DNA of 64,000 nt from Flavobacterium psychrotrophum (GCF_003403075.1 NZ_CP031557.1:1798001-1862000); one strand, 5' to 3'. Shown: positions 1 through 9,687, counted from the first letter of the stretch. Program-made: numbers and translations. Notes: generated from the letters alone by a model not told the origin.

Positions 1-847
1 CTTCTCTGGCAGTAATAAAAGCACCTAAGGCGGTTGCCTGTGCCATGATATCCTGCGGGTTAGCCCCCATAATTCTTTTAGATAAAAAGCCTGCAAGAAA
101 AGCATCGCCACTACCCACCGTATCCTGAATGGTAACAGGTACCGCCGGAGCTTCAAAATGTACACCGCCATTATAATATACCGCGCCTTTACTGCCTTTG
201 CTTACAAGCACTTCCTTAACATTAAAAGTATCCTGTATAAAACGTATGCCATCGTCTTCGGTTACATACTCTTTACCCACATAGTCCAGTATCAGGCGCA
301 ATTCTGCCTTGTTCATTTTAACAAGGTCGGCTTTAGCGAGCAGGTCTTTTATTACAGGAACGGAGAAGAATGGCGGACGGATGTTTACATCAAAAACCTT
401 AAATTTTGCAATTTCCAGGAGCTGGAACAACGTATTGCGCGATACTTCGTTACGGGTAATAAGGCTGCCAAAAACAAAAGCTTCGGCTTTGCCTACCTTT
501 TCTATATAATCATTCCTGAATTCTATAAAATCCCATGCAACAGGCTGAATGATATCATAATGGGCTTCGTTGTGCTCATCTATGTGCGCTATTACAGTTC
601 CGGTTGGGTAATTAGGATCGATCTGGCTATCCTGTGTTGAGATATTCCAATCCGCAACCTGGTTCATCAGGTCGGCACCCAGCTTATCTTCGCCAATGCG
701 GCTTATCATATGGGCATCTACACCCATACGCATCAGGTTATAGGCTACATTAAAGGGTGCGCCACCGGCGCGTGCGCCTTCAGGAAAAATGTCCCAAAGC
801 ACTTCTCCGTAACAAAATACAGAGGGTTTATTTATTGATTGTATCAT
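1..847 (-). CDS. PfkB-family sugar kinase (fructokinase-like), 3' end cut
   Basis: The gene reads leftward from an ATG at 847 and runs off the window, giving 282 codons of a family that is usually about 295 residues. The N-terminus has the sugar-binding GGAPFNVAYN stretch (about residues 25-34) typical of fructokinase-like PfkB proteins. Near the cut end (about residues 244-254) is the PfkB signature 2, DTVGSGDAFLAG, whose second Asp is the catalytic base. It should phosphorylate a hexose, most likely fructose, in the cytoplasm using ATP. It lies just downstream of a LacI-type regulator, and a palindromic operator precedes its start, so regulation by that repressor is likely. The sugar itself is inferred. 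Confidence 0.85.
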   Translation of the reverse strand, partial: MIQSINKPSVFCYGEVLWDIFPEGARAGGAPFNVAYNLMRMGVDAHMISRIGEDKLGADLMNQVADWNISTQDSQIDPNYPTGTVIAHIDEHNEAHYDIIQPVAWDFIEFRNDYIEKVGKAEAFVFGSLITRNEVSRNTLFQLLEIAKFKVFDVNIRPPFFSVPVIKDLLAKADLVKMNKAELRLILDYVGKEYVTEDDGIRFIQDTFNVKEVLVSKGSKGAVYYNGGVHFEAPAVPVTIQDTVGSGDAFLAGFLSKRIMGANPQDIMAQATALGAFITARE

Positions 848-858
848 AAGTTATTTGG

Positions 859-870
859 TTAAACGTTTAA
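859..870. promoter_or_regulatory. LacI-type operator upstream of the sugar kinase
   Basis: Perfect 12-base palindrome TTAAACGTTTAA with the central CG typical of LacI-family operators. It lies 12 bases before the kinase start and just downstream of a TCAATTTG sequence (872-879, minus strand) that is one base off the TAnnTTTG -7 consensus, so a bound repressor would cover the likely transcription start. On the minus strand the flank reads TTAAACGTTTAACC; on the plus strand it reads TTTGGTTAAACGTTTAA, which is also the minus-strand sequence around the site upstream of the regulator gene. Confidence 0.7.
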
Positions 871-893
871 TCAAATTGATAAATAAAAAAGTA

Positions 894-1916
894 TTAGTAA
901 ATTTCAAATTCAGATGACTGCCCTATATGTAGCTCGGCATTCAGGGTAATATTTTTTACGGGTAATGTTATATCAACTATTTTTTCGTGTAATATTTCCA
1001 TCGCTGTGGTGCCTATTCCTGAAAGAGGCTGCCTTACATAAGATAAAGGGACACTAAAAAGCTCGTAAGCCTCTGTTTCATCAAATGCCACAACCGCAAC
1101 ATTCTCAGGAATTTTGACACCAAGTTTCATAAGTTTTTTTAACCCTGAGACAGCCAGTTTATTACTTGTAAAGAAAATAGCATCCGGAGTGATTTCACCA
1201 CCGAATAAGTAATCAAATCCTTTGCTTATATCTTCATCTATAGCATCTTTGTCGATATTAAGCACCGAATGATCGCACAACTGCAGGTTATGTTTTGTTA
1301 CGGCATCTGTAAAGCCCTGGGCCCTTTGCTGCAGGTGATGGAGCTTTGTATCATAAGCTACAAGCACAATATTTTTTCGCCCTGCGGCAATCAAATGTTC
1401 TGTAACGCTGTAACTGATATCGTAATTATTGATCTGCACACTGTCTGCCAACACCTCCGGAAGATAACGGTCGATAAAGACAAACGGCATATTTTGCTTT
1501 TGGAGTTTTTGCAGGCTTGCTTCGGTATTTTCTACCGGAGCTATAATCAAACCATCTGCCTGGCGGTCGCAAAACATATTGATTAGGCTTTCAAACTTCT
1601 CCTTATTCTCATCGCTGCTGCCTATAATAAGTGTGTAGCCTTTTTTATTGGCTTCATTTTCTATAATGCGTGCTATTTGCGAGAAATATGGGTTGGCAAT
1701 ATCTGCCACAATAAGACCTATAATATAGGTGCGTGAGGTTTTTAAGCTTTTCGCAACATTATTTGGACGGTAGTTAAGTTCTTCGGCTGCGTTTCTTACT
1801 TTTTCTATAGTGTCTTTTCCAATGCGGCTGTCTATCTTATTGTTAAGTACATAAGATACCGAGGCGATAGATACACCTGCTTTTAATGCCACATCTTTTA
1901 TAGAAACTTTTTTCAC
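894..1916 (-). CDS. LacI-family transcriptional regulator
   Basis: A 340-residue DNA-binding repressor. The N-terminus (KVSIKDVALKAGVSIASVSYVLNN) is the LacI helix-turn-helix, followed by a hinge (about 50-60) and a periplasmic-binding-protein-like effector domain (60-340, with GLIVADIANPYFSQI). I start it at the GTG at 1916, which gives MKKVSIKDVA as in most family members. A longer frame opens at a TTG at 1937, but that TTG is the end of the TATATTTG -7 box and would precede transcription. The next gene is the sugar kinase, 46 bases downstream. Matching operators in front of both genes suggest autoregulation plus control of the kinase. The effector is probably a sugar or sugar phosphate (inferred). 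Confidence 0.93.
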   Translation of the reverse strand: MKKVSIKDVALKAGVSIASVSYVLNNKIDSRIGKDTIEKVRNAAEELNYRPNNVAKSLKTSRTYIIGLIVADIANPYFSQIARIIENEANKKGYTLIIGSSDENKEKFESLINMFCDRQADGLIIAPVENTEASLQKLQKQNMPFVFIDRYLPEVLADSVQINNYDISYSVTEHLIAAGRKNIVLVAYDTKLHHLQQRAQGFTDAVTKHNLQLCDHSVLNIDKDAIDEDISKGFDYLFGGEITPDAIFFTSNKLAVSGLKKLMKLGVKIPENVAVVAFDETEAYELFSVPLSYVRQPLSGIGTTAMEILHEKIVDITLPVKNITLNAELHIGQSSEFEIY

Positions 1917-1934
1917 TATATCGATTTCTGATAG

Positions 1935-1964
1935 CAAATATAGTTAACTTAAACGTTTAACCAA
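1935..1964 (-). promoter_or_regulatory. Promoter of the LacI-type regulator
   Basis: On the minus strand a TTG (1962-1964) is followed after 19 bases by TATATTTG (1935-1942), a perfect match to the Bacteroidota -33/-7 promoter with the preferred spacer. Confidence 0.8.
1949..1960. promoter_or_regulatory. LacI-type operator inside the regulator's own promoter
   Basis: Second perfect copy of TTAAACGTTTAA. It falls entirely in the 19-base spacer between the -33 and -7 boxes, so a bound repressor would block RNA polymerase directly. The identity extends outward on one side: the minus strand reads TTTGGTTAAACGTTTAA, as the plus strand does at the kinase site. Confidence 0.8.
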
Positions 1965-2104
1965 ATTATTCAGCAATTTTTTTGAAAATTTTTTTTTTGG
2001 TATTGACGTCCCCCTACTCCACTATGCCTTAAACATATCGCTTAAAATAAAGGCCATAAAACAGTTTCCTGCTTATGGCCTTTCAGTATTAAGTTAACCT
2101 TTAA

Positions 2105-4477
2105 TTATTGCCCATCAGGCTTTTTGCTTAATAAGCGTACCTCAATAATTTTTGGGGTAATCGAATTTTCAGATGTAGAAAACTTCACTGTCAGCGTTTC
2201 CTTTGCCTTCTCGCTTTGCGGTATCGGTAATAGCATATATTGTGGCGAAACACCCGATTTACCCTCAAAAACCTGAGATTTGACTTTTACACCATTAACC
2301 TCAAGCGTAAGGTTACGATTAGCATCGGCATCAAAATAGGTCAGATATAGGTATTCTGCCTTTTTAGTTTTATTTGCCATACGGTAGCTAAACCAGCCAC
2401 GGGCATCCCTAAAATGGCGGTCTTCCATATATCCGGTATAGGCATCGCTTGTAACTATAAAATGGTCAGCTTCCGGCTGCTGTTCGCCAAGCGTAATTTT
2501 ATCAATCGTAATTTCATTAAGCTTACGCTCTTTCTCCTCATTATCTGCCGTTTGCTGTTGCAGGGCAACTACCTTATCGGCATCTGCCTGTGGCCAGTAA
2601 ACTATGTAACGTTCTCCCTGTATTTTGTAGAAGGGCACAAGAGTAAACCCGTTACCATACTTTTGCTGTGGGTATAATTCGCCCAACTTGAAGTTTAGCG
2701 GTGCATTATCTACCGGAACTACATGCCCCGTTACAGTTGACGCATTACCTAACAGTACAGGCATTGTATTAAGCGGTATTTGTGGGCCATGGGCTATGTG
2801 TCCGCCACGGCTGTCATCGGCAAAAAGGCCATCCTGGTTATCAGTACCAAAGCTTGCCGCAAGTACCACAGGGCCATATGTAAAAGCATAATAATCTGAC
2901 TTATCAGGCAGTTGCTCTGCAGCTATGTGCATGGGTAGTTTTAATACCACTACATCGCCTTTTTTCCATTTTCTATTGATTGTAAAATAACCCGAAGCAT
3001 CGGCATCGGTAGCATATTCTTTGCCGTTAAGCAGTATTTTTACTTTAGCCTTATCAGTCCATTCCGGGCAGCGTAGCTTTAAGGCAAACTGGGTTTTACG
3101 GGCAGGATTTACAGTAATCCTGGTTTCCGGTACTTCCGGAAAATTATTTTCCTGTACCAAAACCACTTTTTTATCCTGCCAGGTAACTTTAGAAGGTATA
3201 AAGAGGTTTACATACACGGCATCATTAGTATGTGCATAGATCATTTCGCCATACTTACCATGGTTCTCCATACCAGAACCTACACAGCACCAAAAACTGG
3301 TTTGTGGCTGCGAATATACCCTGTAATGCCCGGGGCGCATGGGTGTAAAATATACAAAGCCCCCTTTGCTGCTATGCTGTGTAGAGAGTATATGGTTATA
3401 AAGTGCGCGCTCATAATAATCTATATAAGATGCTTGTGGCGCACCTGCATACAAATCTTTTGTAAGCTTAAGCATATTATAGGTATTACAGGTTTCGGGT
3501 CCTTCTACACTTTTTACCATATTGCTAAAATCGTCAACCGGGTTAAAGTGCTCACTTATGCTGTTCCCTCCTATGGATACTGATCTTTTTTCTGTAACAT
3601 TATGCCAAAAGAAGTTGGCTGCATCATTCCACGCCGCATTGTTATCCAGCGCTGCTATACGCTGATAGCCAATAACCTTAGGTATCTGCATATTAGCATG
3701 TATACCCGTAAGTTTATCTTCATGTTTTATAAGCGGATTGAGTATTGCCATATGCGAAAATTTCTTACCCAGCTCTAAGTACTTCTTGTCGCCTGTAAGT
3801 TCGTAAACATCGGCAAAAACCTCATTAAGTCCGCCATGCTCACTTATCAGCATTTCCTGTATCTGGGCATCTTTAAGTCCCGAAACTTCAGTTATCATCC
3901 AGTCACACAACTTTACAAGCATTTGTTTTGCTTTTTCACTGTGGGCATACAGGTAAGCATCTCGCAGGCCGCCATATATTTTATGTATATTGTATAACGG
4001 TACCCAGCGATCGTTTAACCCAAAGCTGTGTGCCCGTATATTGCCTTCAGATATTTCTTTCCATATTGCTTTACCGTTTGGTACACCTGATATATAGCCA
4101 TTACCGGCTGCCTTTTGGCAACGTTCCAGTTCATTAACCATATATTCTACTCTGTCAAGCATTGCCTTATCTCCGGTAGATGCATACATTAAAGCAAGTG
4201 CCGAAAGATAATGCCCGCCTATGTGTCCGTCGAGCCCGGTATTTTCCCAGTTAGGATAATTTTCTGCCTTAGGCGACAATCCTGCCTCTTTAAGATAAGG
4301 TGCAAGCAGCCTGTCTGTATCCATTTCCAGAAGGTACTCCTTGTCGGTAAGCATAGCCTGCCTGAATGGGCTATCTGATAATTCGACAGTACTAAGTGGA
4401 AAATAATCAACATGCGTTGTTTTTTGTGCATATGAAAGGCAGCCGTATAGTAAAAAGAGAATTACTTTTTTGTTCAT
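2105..4477 (-). CDS. Beta-L-arabinofuranosidase, GH127/GH146 (DUF1680) family
   Basis: A secreted 790-residue enzyme: signal peptide about 1-18 (ends SYAQ), an all-alpha barrel to about residue 420, then beta domains including a DUF4986-like C-terminal part. The zinc-site motifs of the family are present: PETC (E328, C330) and the Cys pair SFWCC (C397, C398). By analogy with characterised GH127 enzymes C397 is the nucleophile, and the acid/base is probably E309. It should remove beta-linked L-arabinofuranose from plant glycans in the periplasm. It is transcribed away from the adjacent SusC/SusD and GH43/GH31 genes but fits the same utilisation locus. GH127 versus GH146 cannot be decided by eye. 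Confidence 0.88.
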   Translation of the reverse strand: MNKKVILFLLYGCLSYAQKTTHVDYFPLSTVELSDSPFRQAMLTDKEYLLEMDTDRLLAPYLKEAGLSPKAENYPNWENTGLDGHIGGHYLSALALMYASTGDKAMLDRVEYMVNELERCQKAAGNGYISGVPNGKAIWKEISEGNIRAHSFGLNDRWVPLYNIHKIYGGLRDAYLYAHSEKAKQMLVKLCDWMITEVSGLKDAQIQEMLISEHGGLNEVFADVYELTGDKKYLELGKKFSHMAILNPLIKHEDKLTGIHANMQIPKVIGYQRIAALDNNAAWNDAANFFWHNVTEKRSVSIGGNSISEHFNPVDDFSNMVKSVEGPETCNTYNMLKLTKDLYAGAPQASYIDYYERALYNHILSTQHSSKGGFVYFTPMRPGHYRVYSQPQTSFWCCVGSGMENHGKYGEMIYAHTNDAVYVNLFIPSKVTWQDKKVVLVQENNFPEVPETRITVNPARKTQFALKLRCPEWTDKAKVKILLNGKEYATDADASGYFTINRKWKKGDVVVLKLPMHIAAEQLPDKSDYYAFTYGPVVLAASFGTDNQDGLFADDSRGGHIAHGPQIPLNTMPVLLGNASTVTGHVVPVDNAPLNFKLGELYPQQKYGNGFTLVPFYKIQGERYIVYWPQADADKVVALQQQTADNEEKERKLNEITIDKITLGEQQPEADHFIVTSDAYTGYMEDRHFRDARGWFSYRMANKTKKAEYLYLTYFDADANRNLTLEVNGVKVKSQVFEGKSGVSPQYMLLPIPQSEKAKETLTVKFSTSENSITPKIIEVRLLSKKPDGQ

Positions 4478-4757
4478 AATGTATATTGATTGTTATCTAA
4501 TAATTTGACACATATTACGAGCTAAAAAATCATATAGTCAAAAAGACAATATTAAGGCATTTTAGCGATTAAAAAATTTGAAGCGTTAAAATTAATTAAT
4601 TCATAAAAATTAAACACATTTTGAGAGTAAAATTAAATGTAATATACACATTTATAATTTTCATGCAAAATAAACATAAAAAAGCTTATTTTTTTTATTA
4701 TTTATTTATTTACAGGTGATATTTTTTCATTATGTATAAATATATTTTGAAAAAAAT

Positions 4758-4788
4758 TTGTTCAGTTGAATAATAATCTCTACACTTG
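4758..4788 (+). promoter_or_regulatory. Candidate promoter of the SusC/SusD locus
   Basis: TTG at 4758-4760, a 20-base spacer, then TACACTTG (4781-4788), which differs from TAnnTTTG by one base. It is the best promoter match in the region. Confidence 0.5.
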
Positions 4789-4953
4789 TAGTCACAATAA
4801 CTATAAGAAAAAACGATATAGTTATCGCATACATTATTATTTACGAAAAAGCTTATTTATTAATTGAAATCAACAATACTTATGAAAATGCTTCCGGACT
4901 TAATTACAAATAGCGAAAGCTGACAAATGCAGATAAAAAAAATTTGGTCAAAA

Positions 4954-4969
4954 ACGAAAACGTATTCGT
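4954..4969. promoter_or_regulatory. Candidate operator palindrome upstream of susC
   Basis: ACGAAAACGTATTCGT is a 16-base palindrome with one mismatched pair and a central ACGT, the style of a LacI- or similar regulator site. It differs in sequence from the TTAAACGTTTAA operators, so a different regulator would be expected. It lies about 100 bases before susC, within the expected leader. Confidence 0.35.
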
Positions 4970-5068
4970 GAATTTATTGCAAAAAAAAATAAGTGTATTT
5001 CTTTTTTACTCTTGCAAGTTTTGACATAACAATAACCACTTACCCATTTTTAACAAATTAATTATTCT

Positions 5069-8000
5069 ATGAACAAATTCTACTTTAACCGTCAGGCCAT
5101 GACAAAGCGAACTGCCGCTTTACTACTGGGCATGATGCTGGGCATGGGCTATACTGCACATGCTAATGAAAGTTACAGCTCCTACACGCATTATCAGGAG
5201 CCTGTAAAAGGAAAAATTACAGATAAAGAAGGTATGCCGCTGCCAGGTGCTACGGTACTTATTAAAGGCACACAAACAGCTGTGAGTACCGACCTTGACG
5301 GTAATTTTGTAATTGATGCACCTGCCGATGCCATACTGATTATTTCTTATGTAGGTTTTACAACCCAGGAAGTAGCTGTAGCCGGTAACACAACTATTAA
5401 TACTACGCTTGAAGATGCTACAAACGCCCTGGATGAAGTAGTAGTTATAGGCTACCAAACCCAGCGGGCCGGTGATGTTACCAGTGCGGTTTCGAGCGTT
5501 AAAAGAGATAAATTTACCCAGGGGCAGGTAAGAGATGCCGGGCAACTGGTAGCCGGCAAGGTAGCCGGACTGCGCGTAACAAACTCTAACGGAGATCCTA
5601 ATGGCACAACCGGCATTAACATAAGGGGGCTTAGCACACTATCTGGTGCTAACAGTGCACCATTAGTATTAATAGATGGTGTACCCGGCTGGATAAATAC
5701 TGTAGCCCCGGAAGACATTGAAAGTATAGATGTACTAAAAGACGGTTCTGCCGCAGCCATATACGGTGTACGTGGTACTAATGGTGTAGTACTTATTACA
5801 ACTAAAAAGGCTAAAGGGGGTGCACAAATTAATAGCGTAGAGTACTCTGGTTATGTAAGTACTGCACAAATATCAAGAAAACTCGATTTTTTAAATGCTC
5901 AACAATTTCGTGAATTATACCCTGAATCAGACCATGGGGCTAATGTAGACTGGCTGAAAGAAATAAGTACTACACCGGTTATACACGTTCATAACCTTAC
6001 CCTTCAGGGTGGTACTAATCAAACTAATTATATAGCTAATATTAACTACAACAGCCAGGAAGGGGTATTTAGAGAGTCTAACAATAAAACATTTAGGGGG
6101 CGTATAGAAATAAACCACAAGATGTTTGACGACAAACTTAAAATTCGTTTCTCTATACTTGGACGGGAAAGCTATACCGATGGCAATTTTGGCAACTGGG
6201 TATATTATTCTGCCCTGAGGCGTAACCCTACTGATCCTGTTAAGAATGCAGATGGATCATGGTATGAAAACAAACAAAAACTCGGTTATGAAAATCCGCT
6301 TGCACTACTATATGAGGCAGATGGTAATACTAAAACTACCGAGATGCGCTATGCAAGTACACTAACCTACAATCCTATAAAAGACCTTACACTTTCAGGA
6401 AATTTCTCTTACAGAAGGCAACCCAGCACAAACGGAAACCAGACATCGTTAAACCACATTGCAAACGTGCGCGACAATGCCGGAGTTACAGCATCTGTAG
6501 GCGGATATACCGACACAGAAAAGATGATGGAATTTACAGGTACTTATAATAAGACGATTGGCAAAAATAAATTTACCCTGCTGGGAGGTTACAGCTACAT
6601 TGAAAATGGTAGTGAATCATGGAATATGTGGAACAAGAACCTTCAGGACGATATTTTTAGTGGATGGCACAATATAGGTACAGGTACAGGCCTACAGGAA
6701 GGTTTTGCAACCATGGGTTCTGGTAAATGGAAAACAAACCTGATAAGTTTTTTTACAAGGGCTACCTATGCCTTTGATGATAAATACCTGCTTATGGCCA
6801 GTGTAAGGCACGAAGGTGCCAGCCAGCTTTGGGGTACAGATAATGCCTGGGGTACCTTCCCGGCTGCTTCTGTAGGCTGGAGGATAAGCAACGAAAACTT
6901 TATGAAAAACCAAAAAATATTTGACGACCTTAAATTACGTGTAGGCTATGGTGTAACGGGTAACCAGCCATCGGCATCATTTCTTGGGGTAGGTATGCTT
7001 ACCTACGGTGATTATGCATATGTAAACGGGCAATGGATACGTACTATAATGCCGGCATCAAACCCAAACCCTGACCTGAAATGGGAGGAAAAAAGAGAAA
7101 CAAACATAGGTTTGGATTTCAGTTCTCTTGGCGGCCGTATATCCGGTTCAATCGATGCATATAGCAGAGAAATTGTAGGTTTATTATACAATTATAAGGT
7201 AGCAACACCTCCAAATTTATTTGACCACACTATGGCAAATGGTGGTAATATGGTTAACAAAGGTATTGAGGTACTTATAAATGCCACCCCGGTACAAACA
7301 GAAGATTTTACATGGGAAACATCTGTAACATACTCTGTTAACGACAATAAGCTAAAAAGCCTTAACGGCAGTGTATTTAAAACAGACAACGATTATTTTG
7401 ATACCGGCTGGGTTGTTTATGAGGGTCAGGGTACAAGCTCGCACAGGGTACAGGTAGGCCAGTCTATAGGCAATTTCTATGGTTTTAAAGTTGTAGATGT
7501 TGATGCTAATGGAAAATGGATCTACGAAAACAGAGATGGCGAAAGGGTACCATATGATGAATTTACCCATGCACCGGAAGACAGGCACTACCTGGGTAAT
7601 GGTATACCAAAATGGTATGCCGGCTTTAATAATACTTTTAGATATAAAGGCTTTGACTTTACCGTTAATATGCGTGGTGCATTTAACTACCAGATACTTA
7701 ATGAAGCCCGTATGAACTTTGAAGGTACGCAAAACGGATATCGCGATAACCGCCTAACATCTGTAAATGATAAAATATTTGGCAAAACCACTCTAAGCCC
7801 GTTAGTGCAGGCAGAGTATAACAGCTATTATATTGAAGATGGCGACTACTGGAAAGTAGACAACATAACACTAGGATACACATTTAACAAATTTGAAAAA
7901 AGTGTATTTAAAGACATCAGGCTGTATGGCTCTGTTAACAATGCCTTTATCATTACAGGTTACAAGGGTATAGATCCTGAAGTGCCTACCGGCGGACTGG

Positions 8001-8074
8001 ACGCGGGAGTTGACAGGAGAGAAAAATTCCCAACAACACGCACTTTTGCCTTTGGCGTAACCGCAAGATTTTAA
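5069..8074 (+). CDS. SusC/RagA-family TonB-linked outer-membrane transporter
   Basis: A 1001-residue outer-membrane protein: signal peptide about 1-33 (ends AHANE), carboxypeptidase-D-regulatory-like domain about 45-118 (VKGKITDKEGMPLPGATV), TonB-box-like DEVVVIGYQTQ, plug domain about 130-245 (GLRVTNSNGDPNGTTGINIRG), then a 22-strand barrel ending in FAFGVTARF. It imports oligosaccharides using TonB energy, with the SusD-like lipoprotein encoded 17 bases downstream acting as the lid. Downstream GH43 and GH31 genes suggest the cargo is an arabinose- and xylose-bearing hemicellulose fragment; that is inferred from context only. Confidence 0.95.
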   Translation: MNKFYFNRQAMTKRTAALLLGMMLGMGYTAHANESYSSYTHYQEPVKGKITDKEGMPLPGATVLIKGTQTAVSTDLDGNFVIDAPADAILIISYVGFTTQEVAVAGNTTINTTLEDATNALDEVVVIGYQTQRAGDVTSAVSSVKRDKFTQGQVRDAGQLVAGKVAGLRVTNSNGDPNGTTGINIRGLSTLSGANSAPLVLIDGVPGWINTVAPEDIESIDVLKDGSAAAIYGVRGTNGVVLITTKKAKGGAQINSVEYSGYVSTAQISRKLDFLNAQQFRELYPESDHGANVDWLKEISTTPVIHVHNLTLQGGTNQTNYIANINYNSQEGVFRESNNKTFRGRIEINHKMFDDKLKIRFSILGRESYTDGNFGNWVYYSALRRNPTDPVKNADGSWYENKQKLGYENPLALLYEADGNTKTTEMRYASTLTYNPIKDLTLSGNFSYRRQPSTNGNQTSLNHIANVRDNAGVTASVGGYTDTEKMMEFTGTYNKTIGKNKFTLLGGYSYIENGSESWNMWNKNLQDDIFSGWHNIGTGTGLQEGFATMGSGKWKTNLISFFTRATYAFDDKYLLMASVRHEGASQLWGTDNAWGTFPAASVGWRISNENFMKNQKIFDDLKLRVGYGVTGNQPSASFLGVGMLTYGDYAYVNGQWIRTIMPASNPNPDLKWEEKRETNIGLDFSSLGGRISGSIDAYSREIVGLLYNYKVATPPNLFDHTMANGGNMVNKGIEVLINATPVQTEDFTWETSVTYSVNDNKLKSLNGSVFKTDNDYFDTGWVVYEGQGTSSHRVQVGQSIGNFYGFKVVDVDANGKWIYENRDGERVPYDEFTHAPEDRHYLGNGIPKWYAGFNNTFRYKGFDFTVNMRGAFNYQILNEARMNFEGTQNGYRDNRLTSVNDKIFGKTTLSPLVQAEYNSYYIEDGDYWKVDNITLGYTFNKFEKSVFKDIRLYGSVNNAFIITGYKGIDPEVPTGGLDAGVDRREKFPTTRTFAFGVTARF

Positions 8075-8091
8075 CAAACAAAAGAACTGCA

Positions 8092-9687
8092 ATGAAAACA
8101 AATAAATTATTATTAGCCGGTGTTATGGCATGTTTGCTGGGCACCACATCATGCACAGAACTGATTGATGAAAGTTATGGTAGCGTGGTATCTGAAAATT
8201 ATCAACCAAAATCTGAACTCGAAATAAGTGCGCTTGTTAACGCTGCATATATACCGTGGCGCAAAACAATGTTGCTGTGGAACGGCGTAGTACGCACACA
8301 AGAACTTTCTGCCGATCAGGATGTTATACCTGCACGTATAGGTATTGGATGGATAGACGGATATGTTTATAAAAGGTGGCACCAGCACACCTGGACCACT
8401 AATGATGATAGTATGTGGCAGCCCTGGAGCCGTACCTACGAAGGTATAAATACTACAAACAGGATTATTACCCAAATTGAGGAAGGCAGTATAACCCTGC
8501 CAACAGAAGAACAAAAAACAGCCTTGCTCGCAGAATTACATGTACTTAGGGCATCGTACTATTACATTCTTATCGACCTTTTTGGTAATGTACCTCTTGT
8601 AACCGATTTTAGAGATACTACACCGCCTAATACTGCTACCAGGGCAGAGGTTTTTGACTTTATTATAAAGGATATTAATGATAATATGGAATCGTTATCA
8701 GACGAATCGCGTGGTTACTATTATGGCCGGATGAACAAATGGGTAGCCCATACCCTGCTTGCAAAAATGTACCTGAATGCAGAAGTATGGCGTGGACAGG
8801 CCATGTGGCAAAAGTGTATTGATGAATGCGATATTGTAATGGGATCTGGCAATTATGTTCTTGAGCCAAACCAAAAGAATATTTTTATTACAGAAAATCA
8901 AAATTCGAAAGAAATAATATTTGCATTGCCTATGGATGAGAAATATGTGACAGACTGGAATGCATTTGACTTTCATATGCAAACACTGGCGCAGGAAAGC
9001 CAGGAAACTTATAGTATGGTTTTTGCGCCATGGGGCGGCGTTTGTGCAATTCCGCAGTTTATAGAATCGTTTAATCCTGCAGATAAGCGCCTTCAGCAAA
9101 ACTATATACAAGGCCCACAATTTGCCCGTAACGGCGACCCGCTAACAATTAACTACACTAATTCGGTTCCGTCAATAGACGAATCTGATAAAGATGATGG
9201 CTACCGCTGGGGCAAGTTTGAAATAAAAATTGGCGCACAAAACCGCCTGGGTAATGACTTCCCTGTATTACGCTATGCAGATGTATTGCTTATGAAAGCC
9301 GAAGCGCTTATGCGTTCTGGCCAGGCGGGTGCAGGTGCACTGGTTACACAGGTGCGTATGAGGGCTTTTGACGATGCATCATTAGCTACTGTTACAGATG
9401 CACAATTAAGTGCAGGCAGTACCTACGACTACGGCCGCAGGGATACCAACTCAGAAACCCATGAAGGTGGCGCAGATATACAATACGGGCGCTTTCTTGA
9501 TGAGCTGGGTTGGGAATTTTGCCAAGAAGGGCGCCGTCGCCAGGATTTGATACGATTTAATGTATTTACTACTAAATCATGGTTTTCGCATGATCCTTCT
9601 AATGCTAATAAAAACCTGTATCCAATACCGCTACAGGCAACTCAAACAAATAGTAACCTTGTACAAAATCCGGGTTACGGTGGATAA
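8092..9687 (+). CDS. SusD/RagB-family glycan-binding lipoprotein
   Basis: A 531-residue surface lipoprotein with lipobox GTTSC (Cys at about 21). The N-terminal TPR-like helices and typical family stretches are visible: ELHVLRASYYYILIDLFGNVPLVTD (about 147-171), LLAKMYLNAEVW (about 222-233), PVLRYADVLLMKAEALMRSG (about 392-411) and the C-terminal LDELGWEFCQEGRRRQDLIRF. It caps the adjacent SusC and binds the incoming oligosaccharide. It is co-transcribed with susC (17-base gap) and is followed by a hairpin that may set the ratio of SusCD to the downstream enzymes. Confidence 0.95.
   Translation: MKTNKLLLAGVMACLLGTTSCTELIDESYGSVVSENYQPKSELEISALVNAAYIPWRKTMLLWNGVVRTQELSADQDVIPARIGIGWIDGYVYKRWHQHTWTTNDDSMWQPWSRTYEGINTTNRIITQIEEGSITLPTEEQKTALLAELHVLRASYYYILIDLFGNVPLVTDFRDTTPPNTATRAEVFDFIIKDINDNMESLSDESRGYYYGRMNKWVAHTLLAKMYLNAEVWRGQAMWQKCIDECDIVMGSGNYVLEPNQKNIFITENQNSKEIIFALPMDEKYVTDWNAFDFHMQTLAQESQETYSMVFAPWGGVCAIPQFIESFNPADKRLQQNYIQGPQFARNGDPLTINYTNSVPSIDESDKDDGYRWGKFEIKIGAQNRLGNDFPVLRYADVLLMKAEALMRSGQAGAGALVTQVRMRAFDDASLATVTDAQLSAGSTYDYGRRDTNSETHEGGADIQYGRFLDELGWEFCQEGRRRQDLIRFNVFTTKSWFSHDPSNANKNLYPIPLQATQTNSNLVQNPGYGG

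Larger units (their letters stand above)
4478..5068. other. 591-base intergenic region between the GH127 gene and susC
   Basis: Very AT-rich divergent region with no reading frame I can support. It holds a near-consensus promoter toward susC (4758-4788) and a palindrome at 4954-4969. The predicted leader of the susC transcript would be about 275 bases. I found no TAnnTTTG box facing the GH127 gene. Confidence 0.6.

Noticed and set aside
158..640. A 160-codon plus-strand frame at the left edge
   Set aside because: It is antisense to the PfkB-type kinase, whose motifs are intact on the minus strand.
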